From: Calliopsis andreniformis
Lineage: Eukaryota; Arthropoda; Insecta; Hymenoptera; Andrenidae
Direction of reading: 5' to 3'
NCBI RefSeq assembly: GCF_051401765.1
Contig: NW_027480422.1
Coordinates: 15,952,001 to 16,016,000 of the forward strand
Length of the DNA: 64,000 nt
Shown: piece by piece, positions 14,581 through 27,900 of the stretch
How positions within the stretch are numbered: the stretch's first letter is position 1
How the letters are laid out: every line of letters starts with the position of its first letter
Made by a program: the position numbers and the translations under genes
Notes under the pieces: generated by a model
What the model was told of the DNA's origin: nothing
The model's database searches: none
The model's input: only the letters and a program-made list of their open reading frames with translations

Positions 14581-15530
14581 CCCGGAACGTAGAAATGGCC
14601 ATCACTTTCACTCTGGTTGCAATTACTCCTGCTATTCGATGGAACAACTGTTGTATTTTTATTGTACTTTATGCTTCTGGCGTTGCCTTCTTAGGCCCTA
14701 AATATTCCATCCGGTGGAGCATCGCCCTAGAGTGAAGCCTAGGTTGCCCGGAACGCAGAAATGACCGTTACTTTCACAATGTTTGCAATCGTTAATTGTA
14801 TACGATGGAAAAACTGTTGTATTTATATTGTATTTTATGCTTCTGGCGTTGACTTCTAAGGCCGTAACTAATCGATGTGGTGGAGCAACGCCCTAGAGTG
14901 CAGCCTATGTTGCACGGAACGTAGAAATGACCATAAGTTTCACTCTGGTTGCAATCATTCGTTTTATACAATGGAAAAACTGTTCTATTAATTGTGTATT
15001 TTATGCTTCGGGCGTTGACTTCTAAGGCCCTAGCTATCCGATCAGGTGCAGCAACGCCCTAGAGTGTAGCCTAGGTCGCCCGGAACGTAGAAATGACCAT
15101 CACTTTCACTCTGGTTGCAATTATTCCTGTTATACGATGGAAAAACTGTTGTATTTTTATTGTATTTTATGCTTCTTGCGTTGGCTTCTTAGGCCCTAAA
15201 TATTCGATCCGGTGGAGCATCGCCCTAGAGTGAGGCCTAGGTTGCCCGGAACGTAGAAATGACCGTTACATTCACAATGTTTGCAATCATTAATTGTATA
15301 CGATGGAAGAACTGTTGTACTTATATTGTATTTTATGCTTCTGGCGTTGACTTCTATGGCCGTAGCTAATCGTTGTGGTGGAGCAATGCACTAGAGTGCA
15401 GCCTGTGTTGCACGGAACGTATAAATGACCATAAGTTTCACTCTGGTTGCAATCACTCGTTTTATACAATGGAAAAACTGTTCTATTAATTTTGTATTTT
15501 ATGCTTCGGGCGTTGACTTCTAAGGCCCTA
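14581..15530. repeat. Segment duplicated about 40 kb away (partner 54512-55461)
   Basis: Offset 39931. Both copies contain the rare monomer with CTCCTGCTATTCGATGGAAC and share the order of the following five to six monomers. The copies are similar but not identical: near 15030 this copy reads CCCTAGCTATCCGATCAGG where the partner reads CCGTAGCTAATCGATG. Homology ends near 15530, where this copy continues AACTATTGGATATGG and the partner AGCTATCCGATCAGG. Confidence 0.85.
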
Positions 15531-16150
15531 ACTATTGGATATGGTGGACCAACGCCCTAGACTGAAGCGTAGGTTGCCAGGAACGTAGAAATGACCATCA
15601 CTTGCACACTGTTTGCAGTTATTCCTGTTATACGATGGAAAAACTGTTGCACATATATCGGATTTTATGCTTCTGGCGTTGACTTCTTAGGCCCTAACTA
15701 TTCGATCTGGTGGAGCAACACCCTAGAGTGAAGCCTAGCTTGCCCGGAACGTAGAAATGACCATAACTTTCTCACTGGTTGCAATTAATCGTTCTATACA
15801 ATGGAAAAACTGTTCTATTTATTTTGTATTTTACGCTACGGGCGTTGACTTCTAAGGCCCTAAACATTGAATCTGGTGGACCAACGCCCTAGAAAGAAGC
15901 CTAGGTTACCCGGAACGTAGAAATGACCATTACTTTCACACTGGTTGCAATTGTACGTTTTATACGATGCAAAAACTGTTGTATTTATTTTGTATTTGGT
16001 GCTTCTGGCGTTGACTTCGTAGGCCCCAGCTATTGGATCTGGTGGACCAACGCCCTAGAATGAAGCCTAGGTAGCCCGGAACGTGAAATGACCATATCTT
16101 TCACACTGGTTGCAATTACTCCTGTTATACGATGGAAAAACTGTTGTATT
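14961..16150. repeat. Segment duplicated about 31 kb away (partner about 45992-47181)
   Basis: Offset 31031, about 7 monomers. Shared diagnostics include ATTAATTGTGTATTTTATGC, the GTTGGCTTCTTAGGCCC monomer, CTATTGGATATGGTGGACC, ACGCTACGGGCGTTGAC and the 2-bp-deleted anchor ACGTGAAATGACCATATC. It overlaps the segment paired with 54512-55461, so this neighbourhood has been copied at least twice. Homology ends near 16150, where this copy reads TTGTATTTAAACTG and the partner TTCTCTATATTTTC. Confidence 0.87.
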
Positions 16151-16350
16151 TAAACTGTAATTTATGCTTCGGGCATTGACTTCTATGGCCCTACCTCTTC
16201 GATCTGGTGGAGCAACGCCCTAGAGTGAAGCCTAGGTTGCCCCGTACGTTGAAATGACCATAACTTTCGTACTGGTTGCAATTATTCGTTTTATACGATG
16301 GAAAAACTGTTGTATTTAAACTGTATTTTATGCTTCGGGCGTTGACTTCT

Positions 16351-17830
16351 AAGGCCCTAGCTATTCGATTTGTTGGAGCAACGCCCTAGAGTGTAGCCTA
16401 GGTTGCCCGGAACGTAGATATGACCATAACTTTCACATTGGTTGCAATTATTCGTTTTATGCAATGGAAAAACTGTTCTATTAATTTTGTATTTAATGCT
16501 TCGGGCGTTGACTTCTAAGGCCCTAACTATTCGATCTGGTGGAGAAACGCCCTATAGTGAAGCCTAGGTAGCCCGGAACGTAGAAATGGCGACCACTTTC
16601 GCACTGGTTGCAATTATTCGTTTTAGACGATGGAAAAACTATTGTATTTATTTTGTATTTTATGCCTCTGGCGTTGACTTCTATGGCCCTACCTCTTCGA
16701 TCTGGTGGAGCAACGCCCTAGAGTGAAGCCTAGGTTGCCCCGTACGTTGAAATGACCATAACTTTCGTACTGGTTGCAATTATTCGTTTTATACGATGGA
16801 AAAACTGTTGTGTTTAAACTGTATTTTATGCTTCGGGCGTTGACTTCTAAGGCCCTAACTATTCGATCTGGTGGAGCAACGCCCTAGAGTCAAGCCTAGG
16901 TTGCCCGGAACGCAGAAATGACCGTTACTATCACAATGTTTGCAATTATTCATTGTGTACGATGGAAAAGCTGTTGTATTTATATAGTATTTTATGCTTC
17001 GGGCGCTGACTTCTAAGACCCTAAATATTCGATCTGGCGGAGCACCGCCCTAGAGTGAAGCCTAGGATGCGCGGAACATGGAAAAGACCATTACCTTCAC
17101 ACTGGTTGCAATTACTCCTGTTATACGATGTAAAAGCCGTTGCATCTTTGTTGTATTTTATGCTTCGGGCGCCGACGTCTAAGGACTTAGCTATTCGATC
17201 TGTTGGAGCAACGCCCCGGAGCGAAGACTAGGTTGCCCGGAACGTGGAAATGACCATTACCTTCACAGTAGATGCAATTATTCCTGTTATACGATGGAAA
17301 AACTGTGGTACTTTTCCTCTATTTTAGGCTTCAGGCGTTTACTTCTAAGGCCGTAGCCATTCGATGTGGTGGAGCTACGCCCTAGAGTGAAGCCTAGGTT
17401 GTCCAGAACGTAGAAATGGCCATTACTTTCCCACCGTAAGCAATTATTCATTTTATACGATGGCAAAGCTGATGTACTTATATTGTATTTAATGCTTCGG
17501 GCGTTGACTTCTAAGGCCCTAACTATTCGATCTGGTGGAGCAACTCCCTATAGTGAAGCCTAGGTAGCCCGGAACGTAGAAATGACCATCACTATCAATC
17601 TGGTTGCAATTATTCCTGTTATCCGATGGAAAAACAGATTTATCTTTATTGTATTTTATGCGTCGGGCGTTGACTTCTAAGGCCCTAGCTATTCGATTTG
17701 GTGGAGCAACGCCCTAGAGTGAAGCCTAGGTTGCACGGAACGTAGAAATGACCATCACTATCACACTTGTTGCAATTACTCCTGTTATACGATGGAAAAA
17801 CTGTTATATCTTTAACGTATTTTATGCTTC
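16351..17830. repeat. Paralogue of the LTR-bearing region without the insertion
   Basis: 16351-16679 matches 51199-51528 at offset 34848, and 17013 onward matches 52631 onward at offset 35618. The two offsets differ by 770 bp, exactly the 766-bp LTR plus a 4-bp target-site copy, so this segment keeps the monomer register of the empty site. Between those parts (16680-16995 against 52299-52615) the two monomers are of different types although register is kept. Near 17490 the partner gains one monomer (about 53112-53277), and homology resumes at offset 35783 to about 17810. Diagnostics: GTGGAGAAACGCCCTATAG, GGATGCGCGGAACATGG and the rare TTATCCGATGGAAAAACAG. Confidence 0.85.
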
Positions 17831-18606
17831 GGGCATTGACTTCTATGGCCCTACCTCTTCGATCTGGTGGAGCAACGACCTAGATTCAAGCCTAGATTGC
17901 CCGTAACGTAGATATGACCATTACTTTCACACTGGTTGCAATTATTCGTCTTATACGATGGAAGAACTGTTGTATTTATATTGTATTTTATGTTTCGGGC
18001 GCTGACTTCTAAGGCCCTAGCTATTCGATCTGGTGGAGCAACGCCCTAGAGTCAAGACTAGGTTGCCCGGAACGCAGAAATGACCGTTACTATCACAATG
18101 TTTGCAATTATTCATTGTATACGATGGAAAAACTGTTGTATTTATATAGTATTTTATGCTTCGGGCGTTGACTTCTAAGGCCCTAGCTATTCCATTTGGT
18201 GGAGCAACGCCCTAGAGTGGAGCCTAGGTTGCCTGAAACGTAGAAATGTCCATTACTTTCACAGTGGTTGCAATTATTCATGCTATACGATGGAAAAGAT
18301 GTTGTATTTTTTTTGTATTTTATGCTTCTGGCGTTGACTTCTAAGTTCCTAGCTATTCGATCTCGTGGGGCTACGTCCAAGAGTGAAGCTAGGTTGCCCG
18401 CAACGTAGAAATGACCATGACTTTCACACTTGTTGCAATTACTCCTGTTATACGATGGAAAAACTGTTATACTTTTATCGTATTTTATGCTTTGGGCGTT
18501 GACTTCTATGGCCGTACCTCTTCGATCTGGTGGAGCAACGCCCTAGATTCAAGCCTAGATTGCCCGGAACGTAGATGTGACCATTACTTTCACACTGGTT
18601 GCAATT

Positions 18607-18623
18607 ATTCGTTTTATACGATG
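18607..18623 (+). other. CENP-B-box-like motif (one example of many)
   Basis: ATTCGTTTTATACGATG follows the spacing of the mammalian CENP-B box core NTTCGNNNNANNCGGGN. TTCG, the central A and the CG match, but the last two G positions are A and T: 7 of 9 defining bases. Monomers whose variable module reads CGTTT all carry it; modules CCTGT, CATTT and others lose the TTCG. A few monomers read TATACGGTGG, restoring one G (near 12147, 26917, 33884 and 45337), but they lack TTCG. Binding by any CENP-B-like protein is inference only, and the match may be chance. Confidence 0.3.
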
Positions 18624-20900
18624 GAAAAGCTGTTGTATTTATTTTGTATTTAGTGCTTCTGGCGTTGACTTCTTAGGCCCTAACTATTGGATCTGGTGGA
18701 CCAACGCCCTAGAGTGAAGCCTAGGTGGCCCGGAACGTGGAAATGACCATCACTTTCACACTGGTTGCAATTATTCCCGGTATACGATGGAAAAGTTGTT
18801 GCATTTATATTGTATTTTATGCTTCTGGCATTGACTTTTAAGGCCCTAACTATTGGATGTGGTGGAGCAACGCCCTAGAGTGAAGCCTAGGTTGACGGGA
18901 GCGTAGAAATGACCATTACCTTCACACTTGTTGCAGTTACTCATTTTATACGATGGAAAAACTGTTATATCTTTATCGAATTTTATGTTTCGGGCGTTGA
19001 CTTCTATGGCCCTACCTCTTCGATCTGGTGGAGCAACGCCCTAGCGTCAAGCCTAGATTGCCCGGAACGTAGATATGGCCATTACTTTGACACTGGTTGC
19101 AATTATTCGTTTTATACGATGGAAAAACTGTTGTATTTATTTTGTATTTTATGCTTCGGGCGTTGACTTCTAAGGCCCTAACTATTCGATCTGGTGGAGC
19201 AACGCCCTAGAGTGAAGCCTAGGTTGCTTGGAACGTAGAAATGACCATCACTTTCACACTTGTTGCAATTACTCCTGTTATACGATGGAAAAACTGTTAT
19301 ACCTTTATCGTATTTTATGCTTCGGGCATTGACTTCTATGGCCCTACCTCTTCGATCTGGTGGAACAACGCCCTAGAGTGAAGCCTAGGTTGCCCGTAAC
19401 GTAGAAATGACCATCACTTTCACACTTGTTGCAATTACTCCTGTTATACGATGGAAAAACTGTTATACTTTTATCGTATTTTATGGTTTGGGCGTTGACT
19501 TCTATGGCCCTACCTCTTCGATCTGGTGGAGCAACGCCCTAGATTCAAGCCTAGATTGCCCGGAACGTAGATATGACCATTACTTTCACACTGGTTGCAA
19601 TTATTCGTTTTGTACGATGGAAAAACTGTTGTATTTATTTTGTATTTGGTGCTTCTGGCGTTGACTTCTTAGGCCCTAACTATTGGATCTGGTGGACCAA
19701 CGCCCTAGAGTGAAGCCTAGGTGTCCCGGAACGTGGAAATGACCATCAGCTTCACACTAGTTGCAATTATTCCCGTTATACGATGGAAAAACTGTTGTAT
19801 TTGTATTGTATTTTATGCTTATGGCGTTGACTTTTAAGGCCCTAACTATTCGATGTGGTGGAGCAACGCCCTAGAGTGAAGCCTAGGCTGACGGGAGCGT
19901 AGAAATGACCATTACCTTCACACTGTTTGGAATTATTCCTGTTATACGATGGAAAACTGTTGGATTTTTTTTGTATTTTATGCTTCTGGCGTTGACTTCT
20001 AAGGCCGCAGCTATTCGATGTGGTGGAGCAACGCCCTAGAGTGAAGCCTAGGTTGTCTGAAACGTAGAAATGTCCATTACTTTCACACTGGTTGCAATTA
20101 TTCCTGTTATAAGATGAACAAACTGTTGCATTTTTATTGTAATTTATGCTTCTGGCGTTGACTTCTAAGGCCCTATGTATTCGATCTGGTGGAGCGATAC
20201 CTCAGAGTTAAGTCTAGAATGGCCGGAACGTAGAAGTGGCCATTACTTTCACACTGGTTGCAATTATTCGTGATATACGATGGAAAAACTGTTGTACATA
20301 TATCGTATTTTATGCTTCTGGCGTTGACTTCTTAGGCCCTAACAATTCGATCTGGAAGAGCAACGCCCTAGGGTGAAGCCTAGGTTGCACGGAACGTAGA
20401 AATGACCATCACTAACACACTTGTTGCAATTACTCCTGTTATACGATGGAAAAACTGTTATATCTTTAACGTATTTTATGCTTCGGGCATTGACTTCTAT
20501 GGCCCCTACCTCTTCGATCTGGTGGAGCAACGCCCTAGAGTGAAGCCTAGATTGCCCCGTACGTTGAAATGACCATAACTTTCATACTGGTTGCAATTAC
20601 TCCTGTTATACGATGGAAATACTGTTATATCTTTAACGTATTTTATGCTTCGGGCATTGACTTCTATGGCCCTACCTCTTCGACCTGGTGGAGCAACGCC
20701 CTAGTTTCAAGCCTAGATTGCCCGGAACGTAGATATGACCATAACTTTCACACTGATTGCAATTATTCGTTTTATACGATGGAAAAACTGTTGTATTTAT
20801 TTTGTATTTGGTGCTTCTGGCGTTGACTTCCTAGGCCCTAACTGTTCGATCAGGTGGACCAACGCCCTAGAGTGAAGCCTAGGTGGCCTGGAACGTGGAA

Positions 20901-21395
20901 ATGACCATCACTTTCACACTTGTTGCAATTACTCCTTTTATACGATGGAAAAACTGTTATATCTTTATCGTATTTTATGGTTCGGGCATTGACTTCTAAG
21001 GCCCTAACTATTCGATCTGGTGGAGCAACGCCCTAGAGTCAAGACTAGGTTGCCCGGAACGCAGAAATGACCGTTACTATCACAATGTTTGCAATTATTC
21101 ATTGTATACGATGGAAAAACTGTTGTATTTATATAGTATTTTATGCTTCGGGCGTTAACTTCTTGGGCCCTAACTATTCGATCTGGTGGAGCAACGCCCT
21201 AGAGTGAAGCCTAGGTTGCCCGGAACGTAGAAGTGACCATTACTTTCACACTGGTTGCAATTATTCGTGATATACGATGGAAAAACTGTTGTACATATAT
21301 CGTATCTTATGCTTCTGGCGTTAACTTTTTAGGCCCTAACTATTCGATCTTGTGGAACAGCGCCCTAGAGTGAAGCCTAGGTGGCCCGGAACGTG
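20901..21395. repeat. Three-monomer segment with partner at 56685-57179
   Basis: Offset 35784. Both copies run in the same order: a CTTTATCGTATTTTATG monomer, a monomer with GAGTCAAGACTAGG and TATCACAATGTTTGCAATT, then the rare GTTAACTTCTTGGGCCC, then GATCTTGTGGAACAGCGCC. Homology fades around the next anchor, where this copy reads GAACGTGGAAATGACC and the partner GAACGTAGAAGTGACC. Confidence 0.82.
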
Positions 21396-21956
21396 GAAAT
21401 GACCATCACTTTCACAATTGTTGCAATTATTCCCGGTATACGATGGAAAAACTGTTGTATTTATATCGTATTTTATGCTTCGGGCATTGACTTCTATGGC
21501 CCTACCTCTTCGATCTGGTGGAGCAACGCCCTAGAGCCAAGCCTAGATTGCCCGGAACGTAGATACGACCATTACTTTCACACTGGTTGCAATTAATCCT
21601 GTTATACGATGGAAAAACTGTTATATCTTTAACGTATTTTATGCTTCGGGCATTGACTTCTATGGCCCTACCTCTTCGATCTGGTGGAGCAACGCCCTCG
21701 AGTGAAGCCTAGATTGCCCGGAACGTAGATGTGACCATTACTTTCACACTGGTTGAAATTATTCGTTTTATACGATGGAAAAAGTGTTGTATTTATTTTG
21801 TATTTGGTGCTTCTGGCGTTGACTTCTTAGGCCCTAACTATTGGATCAGGTGGACCAACGCCCTAGAGTGAAGCCTAGGTGGCCCGGAACGTGGAAATGA
21901 CCATCACTTTCACACTGGTTGCAATTATTCCCGGTATACGATGGAAAAATTGTTGC

Positions 21957-24900
21957 ATTTATATTGTATTTTATGCTTCTGGCGTTGACTTTTAAGGCCC
22001 TAACTATTCGATGTGGTGGAGCAACGCCCTAGAGTCAAGACTAGGTTGACGGGAGCGTAGAAATAACCATTACCTTCACAGTGTTTGGAATTATTCCTGT
22101 TATACAATAGAAAAACAGTTGGATTTTTATTGTATTTTATGTTTCTGGCGTTGACTTCTATGGCCCTACCTCTTCGATCTGGTGGAGCAACGTCCTAGAG
22201 TCAAGCCTAGATTGCCCGGAACGTAGGTATGACCATTACCTTCACACTGTTTGGAATTAATCCTGTTATACGATGGGAAACTGTTGGATTTTTTTTGTAT
22301 TTTATGCTTCTGGCGTTGACTTCTAAGGCCGCAGCTATTCGATGTGGTGGAGCAACGCCCTAGAGTGAAGCCTAGGTTGCCTGAAACGTAGAAATGTCCA
22401 TTACTTTCACACTGGTTGCAATTATTCGTTTTATACGATGGAAAAACTGTTGTATTTATTTCGTATTTGGTGCTTCTGGCGGTGACTTCTATGGCCCTAC
22501 CTCTTCGATCTGGTGGTGCAACGCCCTAGAGTGAACCCTAGGTTGCCCCGTACGTTGAAATGACCATAACTTTCATACTGGTTGCAATTATTCGTCTTAT
22601 ACGATGGAAAAACTGTTGTATTTAAACTGTGTTTTATGCTTCTGGCGTTGACTTCTAAGGCCCTAATTATTCGATGTGGTGGAGCAACGCCCAGGAGCAA
22701 AACCTAGGTTGCACGGACCGTAGAAATGACCATAACCTTCACACTGGTTGCAATTATTCATTTTATACAATGGAAAAGCTGTTCTACTAATTTTGTATTT
22801 TATGCTTCGGGCGTTGACTTCTAAGGCCCTCACTATTGGATCTGGTGGACCAACGCCCTAGACTGAAGCGTAGGTTGCCAGGAACGTAGAAATGACCATC
22901 ACTTTCACACTGTTTGCAATTATTCCTGTTATACGATGGAAGAACTGTTGTATTTATATTGTATTTTATGCTTCGGGGGTTGACTTCTATGGCCCTAACT
23001 ATTCAATCTGGTGGAGCACCGCCCTAGAGTCAAGCCTAGGTTGCCCGGAACGCAGAAATGACCATTACTTTCACACTGGTTGCAATTATTCGTTCTATAC
23101 AATGGAAAAACTGTTCTATTTATTTTGTATTTTATGCTTCGAGCGCTGACTTCTAAGGCCCTATGTATTCGATCTGGTGGAGCGATGCCTCAGAGTGAAG
23201 TCTAGGATGCCCGGAACGTAGAAGTGACCATTACTTTCACACTGGTTGCAATTATTCGTGATATACTATGGAAAAACTGTTGTACATATATCGTATTTTA
23301 TGCTTCTGGCGTTGACTTCTCTGGCCCTAACTATTCGATCTGGTAGAGCAACGCCCTAGGGTGAAGCCTAGGTTGCCCGGAACGTAGAAGTGGCCATTAC
23401 TTTCACACTGGTTGCAATTATTCGTTTTATACGATGGAAAAACTGTTGTACGTATATAGCATTTTATGCTTCTGGCGTTAACTTCTTAGGCCCTAACTAT
23501 TCGATCTTGTGGAACAGCGCCCTAGAGTGAAGCCTAGGTTGCCCGGAACGTAGAACTGACCATTACCTTCACACTGGTTGCAATTACTCCAGTTATACGA
23601 TGGAAAATCTGTTGTATTTATATTGTATTTTATGCTTCTTGCGTTCACTTCTTAGGCCCTAACTATTCGACCTGATGGAGCACCGCCCTAGAGTGAAGCC
23701 GAGGTTGCCTGGAACGTAGAAATGACCATTACCTTCACACTGGTTGCAATTGTTCGTTTTATACGATGGAAAAACTGTTGTACATATATCGTACTTTCTG
23801 CTTCTGGTGTTGACTTCTTAGGCCCTAACTATTCGATCTGGTGGAGCAACGCCCTAGAGTGAAGCCTAGGTTGCCCGGAACGTAGATGTGACCATAACTT
23901 TCACACTGGTTGCAATTATCCCTTTTATACGATGGAAAAGCTGTTGTATTTTTATTGTATTTTATGCTTCAGACGTTGACCTCTAAGGCCGCAGCTATTC
24001 GATGTGGTGGAGCAACGCCCTAGACTGAAGCCTAGGTTGCCCGGAACGTAGAAATGGCCATTACTTTCACACTGGTTGCAATTATTCGTTTTATACGATG
24101 GAAAAACTGTTGTACATATATCGTATTTTATGATTCGGGCGTTGACTTCTATGGCCCTACCTCTTCGATCTGGTGGAACAACGCCCTAGAGTGAAGCCTA
24201 GGTTGCCCGTAACGTAGAAATGACCATCACTTTCACACTTGTTGCAATTACTCCTGTTATACGATGGAAAAACTGTTATACTTTTATCGTGTTTTATGGT
24301 TTCGGCGTTGACTTCTATGGCCCTACCTCTTCGATCTGGTGGAGCAACGCCCTAGATTCAAGCCTAGATTGCCCGGAACGTAGATATGACCATTACCTTC
24401 ACACTGTTTGGAATTATTCTTGTTATACGATGGAAAAACTGTGGTATTTATATTGTATTTTATGCTTCTGGCGTTGACTTCTAAGGCCCTATATATTCGA
24501 TCTGGTGGAGCGATACCTCAGAGTTAAGTCTAGGATGGCCGGAACGTAGAAGTGGCCATTACTTTCACACTGGTTGCAATTATTCGTGATATACGATGGA
24601 AAAACTGTTGTACATATATCGTATTTTATGCTTCTGGCGTTGACTTCTTAGGCCCTAACTATTCGATCTGGTAGAGCAACGCCCTAGGCTGAAGCCTAGG
24701 TTGCCCGGAACGTAGAAGTGGCCATTACTTTCACACTGGTTGCAATTATTCGTTTTATACGATGGAAAAACTGTTGTATTTATTTTGTATTTGGTGCTTC
24801 TGGCGTTGACTTCTTAGGCCCTAACCATTGGATCTGGTGGACCAACGCCCTAGAGTGAAGCCTAGGTGACCCGGAACGTGGAAATGACCATGACTTTCAC

Positions 24901-27900
24901 ACTGGTTGCAATTATTCCCGTTATACGATGGAAAAACTGTTGTATTTATATTGTATTTTATGCTTCTGGCGTTGACTTTTAAGGCCCTAACTATTCGATG
25001 TGGTGGAGCAATGCCCTAGAGTGAAGCCTAGGTTGACGGGAGCGTAGAAATGACCGTCACTTTCACACTTGTTGCAATTACTCCTGTTATACGATGGAAA
25101 AACTGTTATATCTTTATCGTATTTTATGCTTCTGACGTTGACTTCTTAGGCCCTAACTATTGGATCTGGTGGACCAACGCCATAGAGTGAAGCCTAGGGG
25201 GCCCGGAACGTGGAAATGACCATCACTTTCACACTTGTTGCAATTATTCCCAGTATACGATGGAAAAACTGTTGTATTTATATCGTATTTTATGCTTCGG
25301 GCATTGACTTCTATGGCCCTACCTCTTCGATCTGGTGGAGCAACGCCCTAGAGTCAAGCCTAGATAGCCCGGTACGTAGATACGACCATTACTTTCACAC
25401 TGGTTGCAATTACTCCTGTTATACGATGGAAAAACTGTTATATCTTTAACGTATTTTATGCTTCGGGCATTGACTTCTATGGCCCTACCTCTTCGATCTG
25501 GTGGAGCAACGCCTTCGAGTGAACCCTAGATTGCCCCGAACGTAGATGTGACCATTACTTTCACACTGGTTGAAATTATTCGTTTTATACGATGGAAAAA
25601 CTGTTGTATTTATTTTGTATTTGGTGCTTCTGGCGTTGACTTCTTAGGCCCTAACTATTGGATCTGGTGGATCAACGCCATAGAGTGAAGCCTAGGAGGC
25701 CCGGAACGTGGAAATGACCATCACTTTCACACTGGTTGCAATTATTCCCGGTATACGATGGAAAAATTGTTGCATTTATATTGTATTTTATGCTTCTGGC
25801 GTTGACTTTTAAGGCCCTAACTATTCGATGTGGTGGATCAACGCCCTAGAGTGAAGCCTAGATTGCCCGGGACGTAGATATGACCATTACCTTCACACTG
25901 TTTGGAATTATTCCTGTTATACGATGGAAAACTGTTGGATTTTTTTTGTATTTTATGCTTCGGGCGTTGACTTCTAAGGCCCTAACTATTCGATCTGGTG
26001 GAACAACGCCCTATAGTGAAGCCTAGGATGCCCGGAACGTAGATATGACCATTACCTTCACACTGGTTGCAATTATCCGTTTTATACGATGGAAAAACTG
26101 TTGTATTTAAACCGTATTTTATGCTTCTGGCGTTGACTTCTAAGGCCCTACCTCTTCGATCTGGTGGTGCAACGCCCTAGCGTGAACCCTAGGTTGCCCC
26201 GTACGTTGAAATGACCATAACTTACATACTGGTTGCAATTATTCGTTTTATACGATGGAAAAATTGTTGTATTTAAACCGTATTTTATGCTTCTGGCGTT
26301 GACTTCTAAGGCCCTAATTATTCGATGTGGTGGAGCAACGCTCTGGAGCAAAACCTAGGTTGCACGGACCGTAGAAATGACCATAACTTTCACACTGGTT
26401 GCAATTATTCATTTTATACAATGGAAAAGCTGTTCCATTAATTTTGTATTTTATGCTTCGGGCGTTGACTTCTAAGGCCCTCACTATTGGATCTGGTGGA
26501 CCAACGCCCTAGACTGAAGCGTAGGTTGCCAGGAACGTAGAAATGACCATCACTTTCACACTGTTTGCAATTATTCCTGTTATACGATGGAAGAACTGTT
26601 GTATTTATATTGTATTTTATGTTTCGGGGGTTGACTTCTAAGGCCCTAACTATTCAATCTGGTGGAGCACCGCCCTAGAGTCAAGCCTAGGTTGCCCGGA
26701 ACGCAGAAATGACCATTACTTTCACACTGGTTGCAATTATTCGTTCTATACAATGGAAAAACTGTTCTATTTATTTTGTATCTTATGCTGCGGGCGTTGA
26801 CTTCTAAGGCCCTAACTATTGGATCTGGTGGACCAACGCCCTAGAATGAAGCCTAGGTTGCCCGGAATGTGAAATGACCATATCTTTCACACTGGTTGCA
26901 ATTATTCCTGTTATACGGTGGAAAAACTGTTGTATTTATGTTATATTTTATGCTTCTGGCGTTGACTTCTAAATCCCTAACAGTTCGATGTGGTGGAGCA
27001 ACGACCTAGAGTGAAGCCTAAGTTTCCGGGAACGTAGAAATGACCATAACTTTCACACTGGTTGCAATTATTCGTTTTATACAATGGAAAAACTGTTCTA
27101 TATATTTTCTATTTTATGCTTCGGGCGTTGACTTCTAAGGCACTAACTATTCGATCTGGACGAGCAACGCACTAGAGTGAAGCCTAGGTTGTCCGGAACA
27201 TAGACAAGACCATATCCTTCACACTGGTTGCAATTATTCCTGTTATACGATGGAAAAGCTGTTGTATTTATATTGTATTTTATTCTTCTGGCGTTGACTT
27301 CTAAATCCCTAACTATTCGGTCTGGTGGAGCAGCGACCTAGAGTGAAGCCTAGGTTGCCCGGAACGTAGAAATGACCATAACTTTCACACTGGTTGCAAT
27401 TATTCGTTTTATACAATGGAAAGATTGTCCTATTTATATTGTATTTTATGCATCTGGCATTCACTTCTAAGGCCCTAACTATTCGATGTGGTGGTGCAAC
27501 GCCCAGTGCGAAACCTAGGTTCTCCGGAACGTAGAAATGACAATTACTTTCACACGGGTTGCAATTATTCCTGTTATACGATGAACAAACTGTTGGATTT
27601 TTATTGTACTTTATGCTTCGGGCATTGATTTCTATGGCCCTACCTCTTCGATCTGGTGGAGCAACGCCCTAGAGTGAAGCGTAGGTTGCCCCGTACGTTG
27701 AAATGACCATGACTTTCATACTGGTTGCAATTATTCCCGGTATACGATGGAAAAATTGTTGCATTTATATTGTATTTTATGCTTCAGGCGTTGACTTTTA
27801 AGGCCCTAACTATTCGATGTGGTGGAGCAACGCCCTAGAGTGAAGCCTAGATTGCCCGGAACGTAGATATGACCATTACCTTCACACTGTTTGGAATTAT

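Larger units (their letters stand above)
11121..16350. repeat. Mosaic satellite segment
   Basis: About 31 monomers with short-range similarities but no clean tandem block. The stretch 11385-11525 repeats variants seen at 4575-4710 (GGAGTGATGCCCAGATTGCC). The stretch 11880-12260 is related to 4081-4460. Monomers with GCCCATTACTTTCACACAGG lie near 12769 and 13930 and again near 47950. A recurrent pair, AATTGTATACGATGG followed by TTCTATTAATTTTGTATT, alternates through 13.1-15.5 kb and returns at 38-55 kb. Two subsegments have long-range copies, listed separately. No gene or insertion seen. Confidence 0.85.
16183..21956. repeat. Satellite domain rich in the ACCTCTTCG monomer subtype
   Basis: From about 16190 many monomers read CTATGGCCCTACCTCTTCG in place of the commoner CTAAGGCCCTAACTATTCG. 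They are often linked to TGTTATATCTTTAACGTATT or CTTTATCGTATT and to GATTCAAGCCTAGATTGCC. I did not see this subtype in 1-16 kb; it recurs at 20-26, 29-33, 36-37, 40, 50.7 and 55-63 kb. A 3-monomer relation (about 497 bp) links 16184-16330 with 16680-16830. The frequent 85-codon frames in this domain are monomer artefacts and not genes. Confidence 0.8.

Noticed and set aside
22497..22700. Recurrent minus-strand frames of 62-81 codons (also 26148, 28137, 29464, 33115, 35104, 59609, 63591)
   Set aside because: The same artefact on the other strand. Exact recurrence follows the higher-order duplications and not selection on protein. No promoter or recognisable domain.
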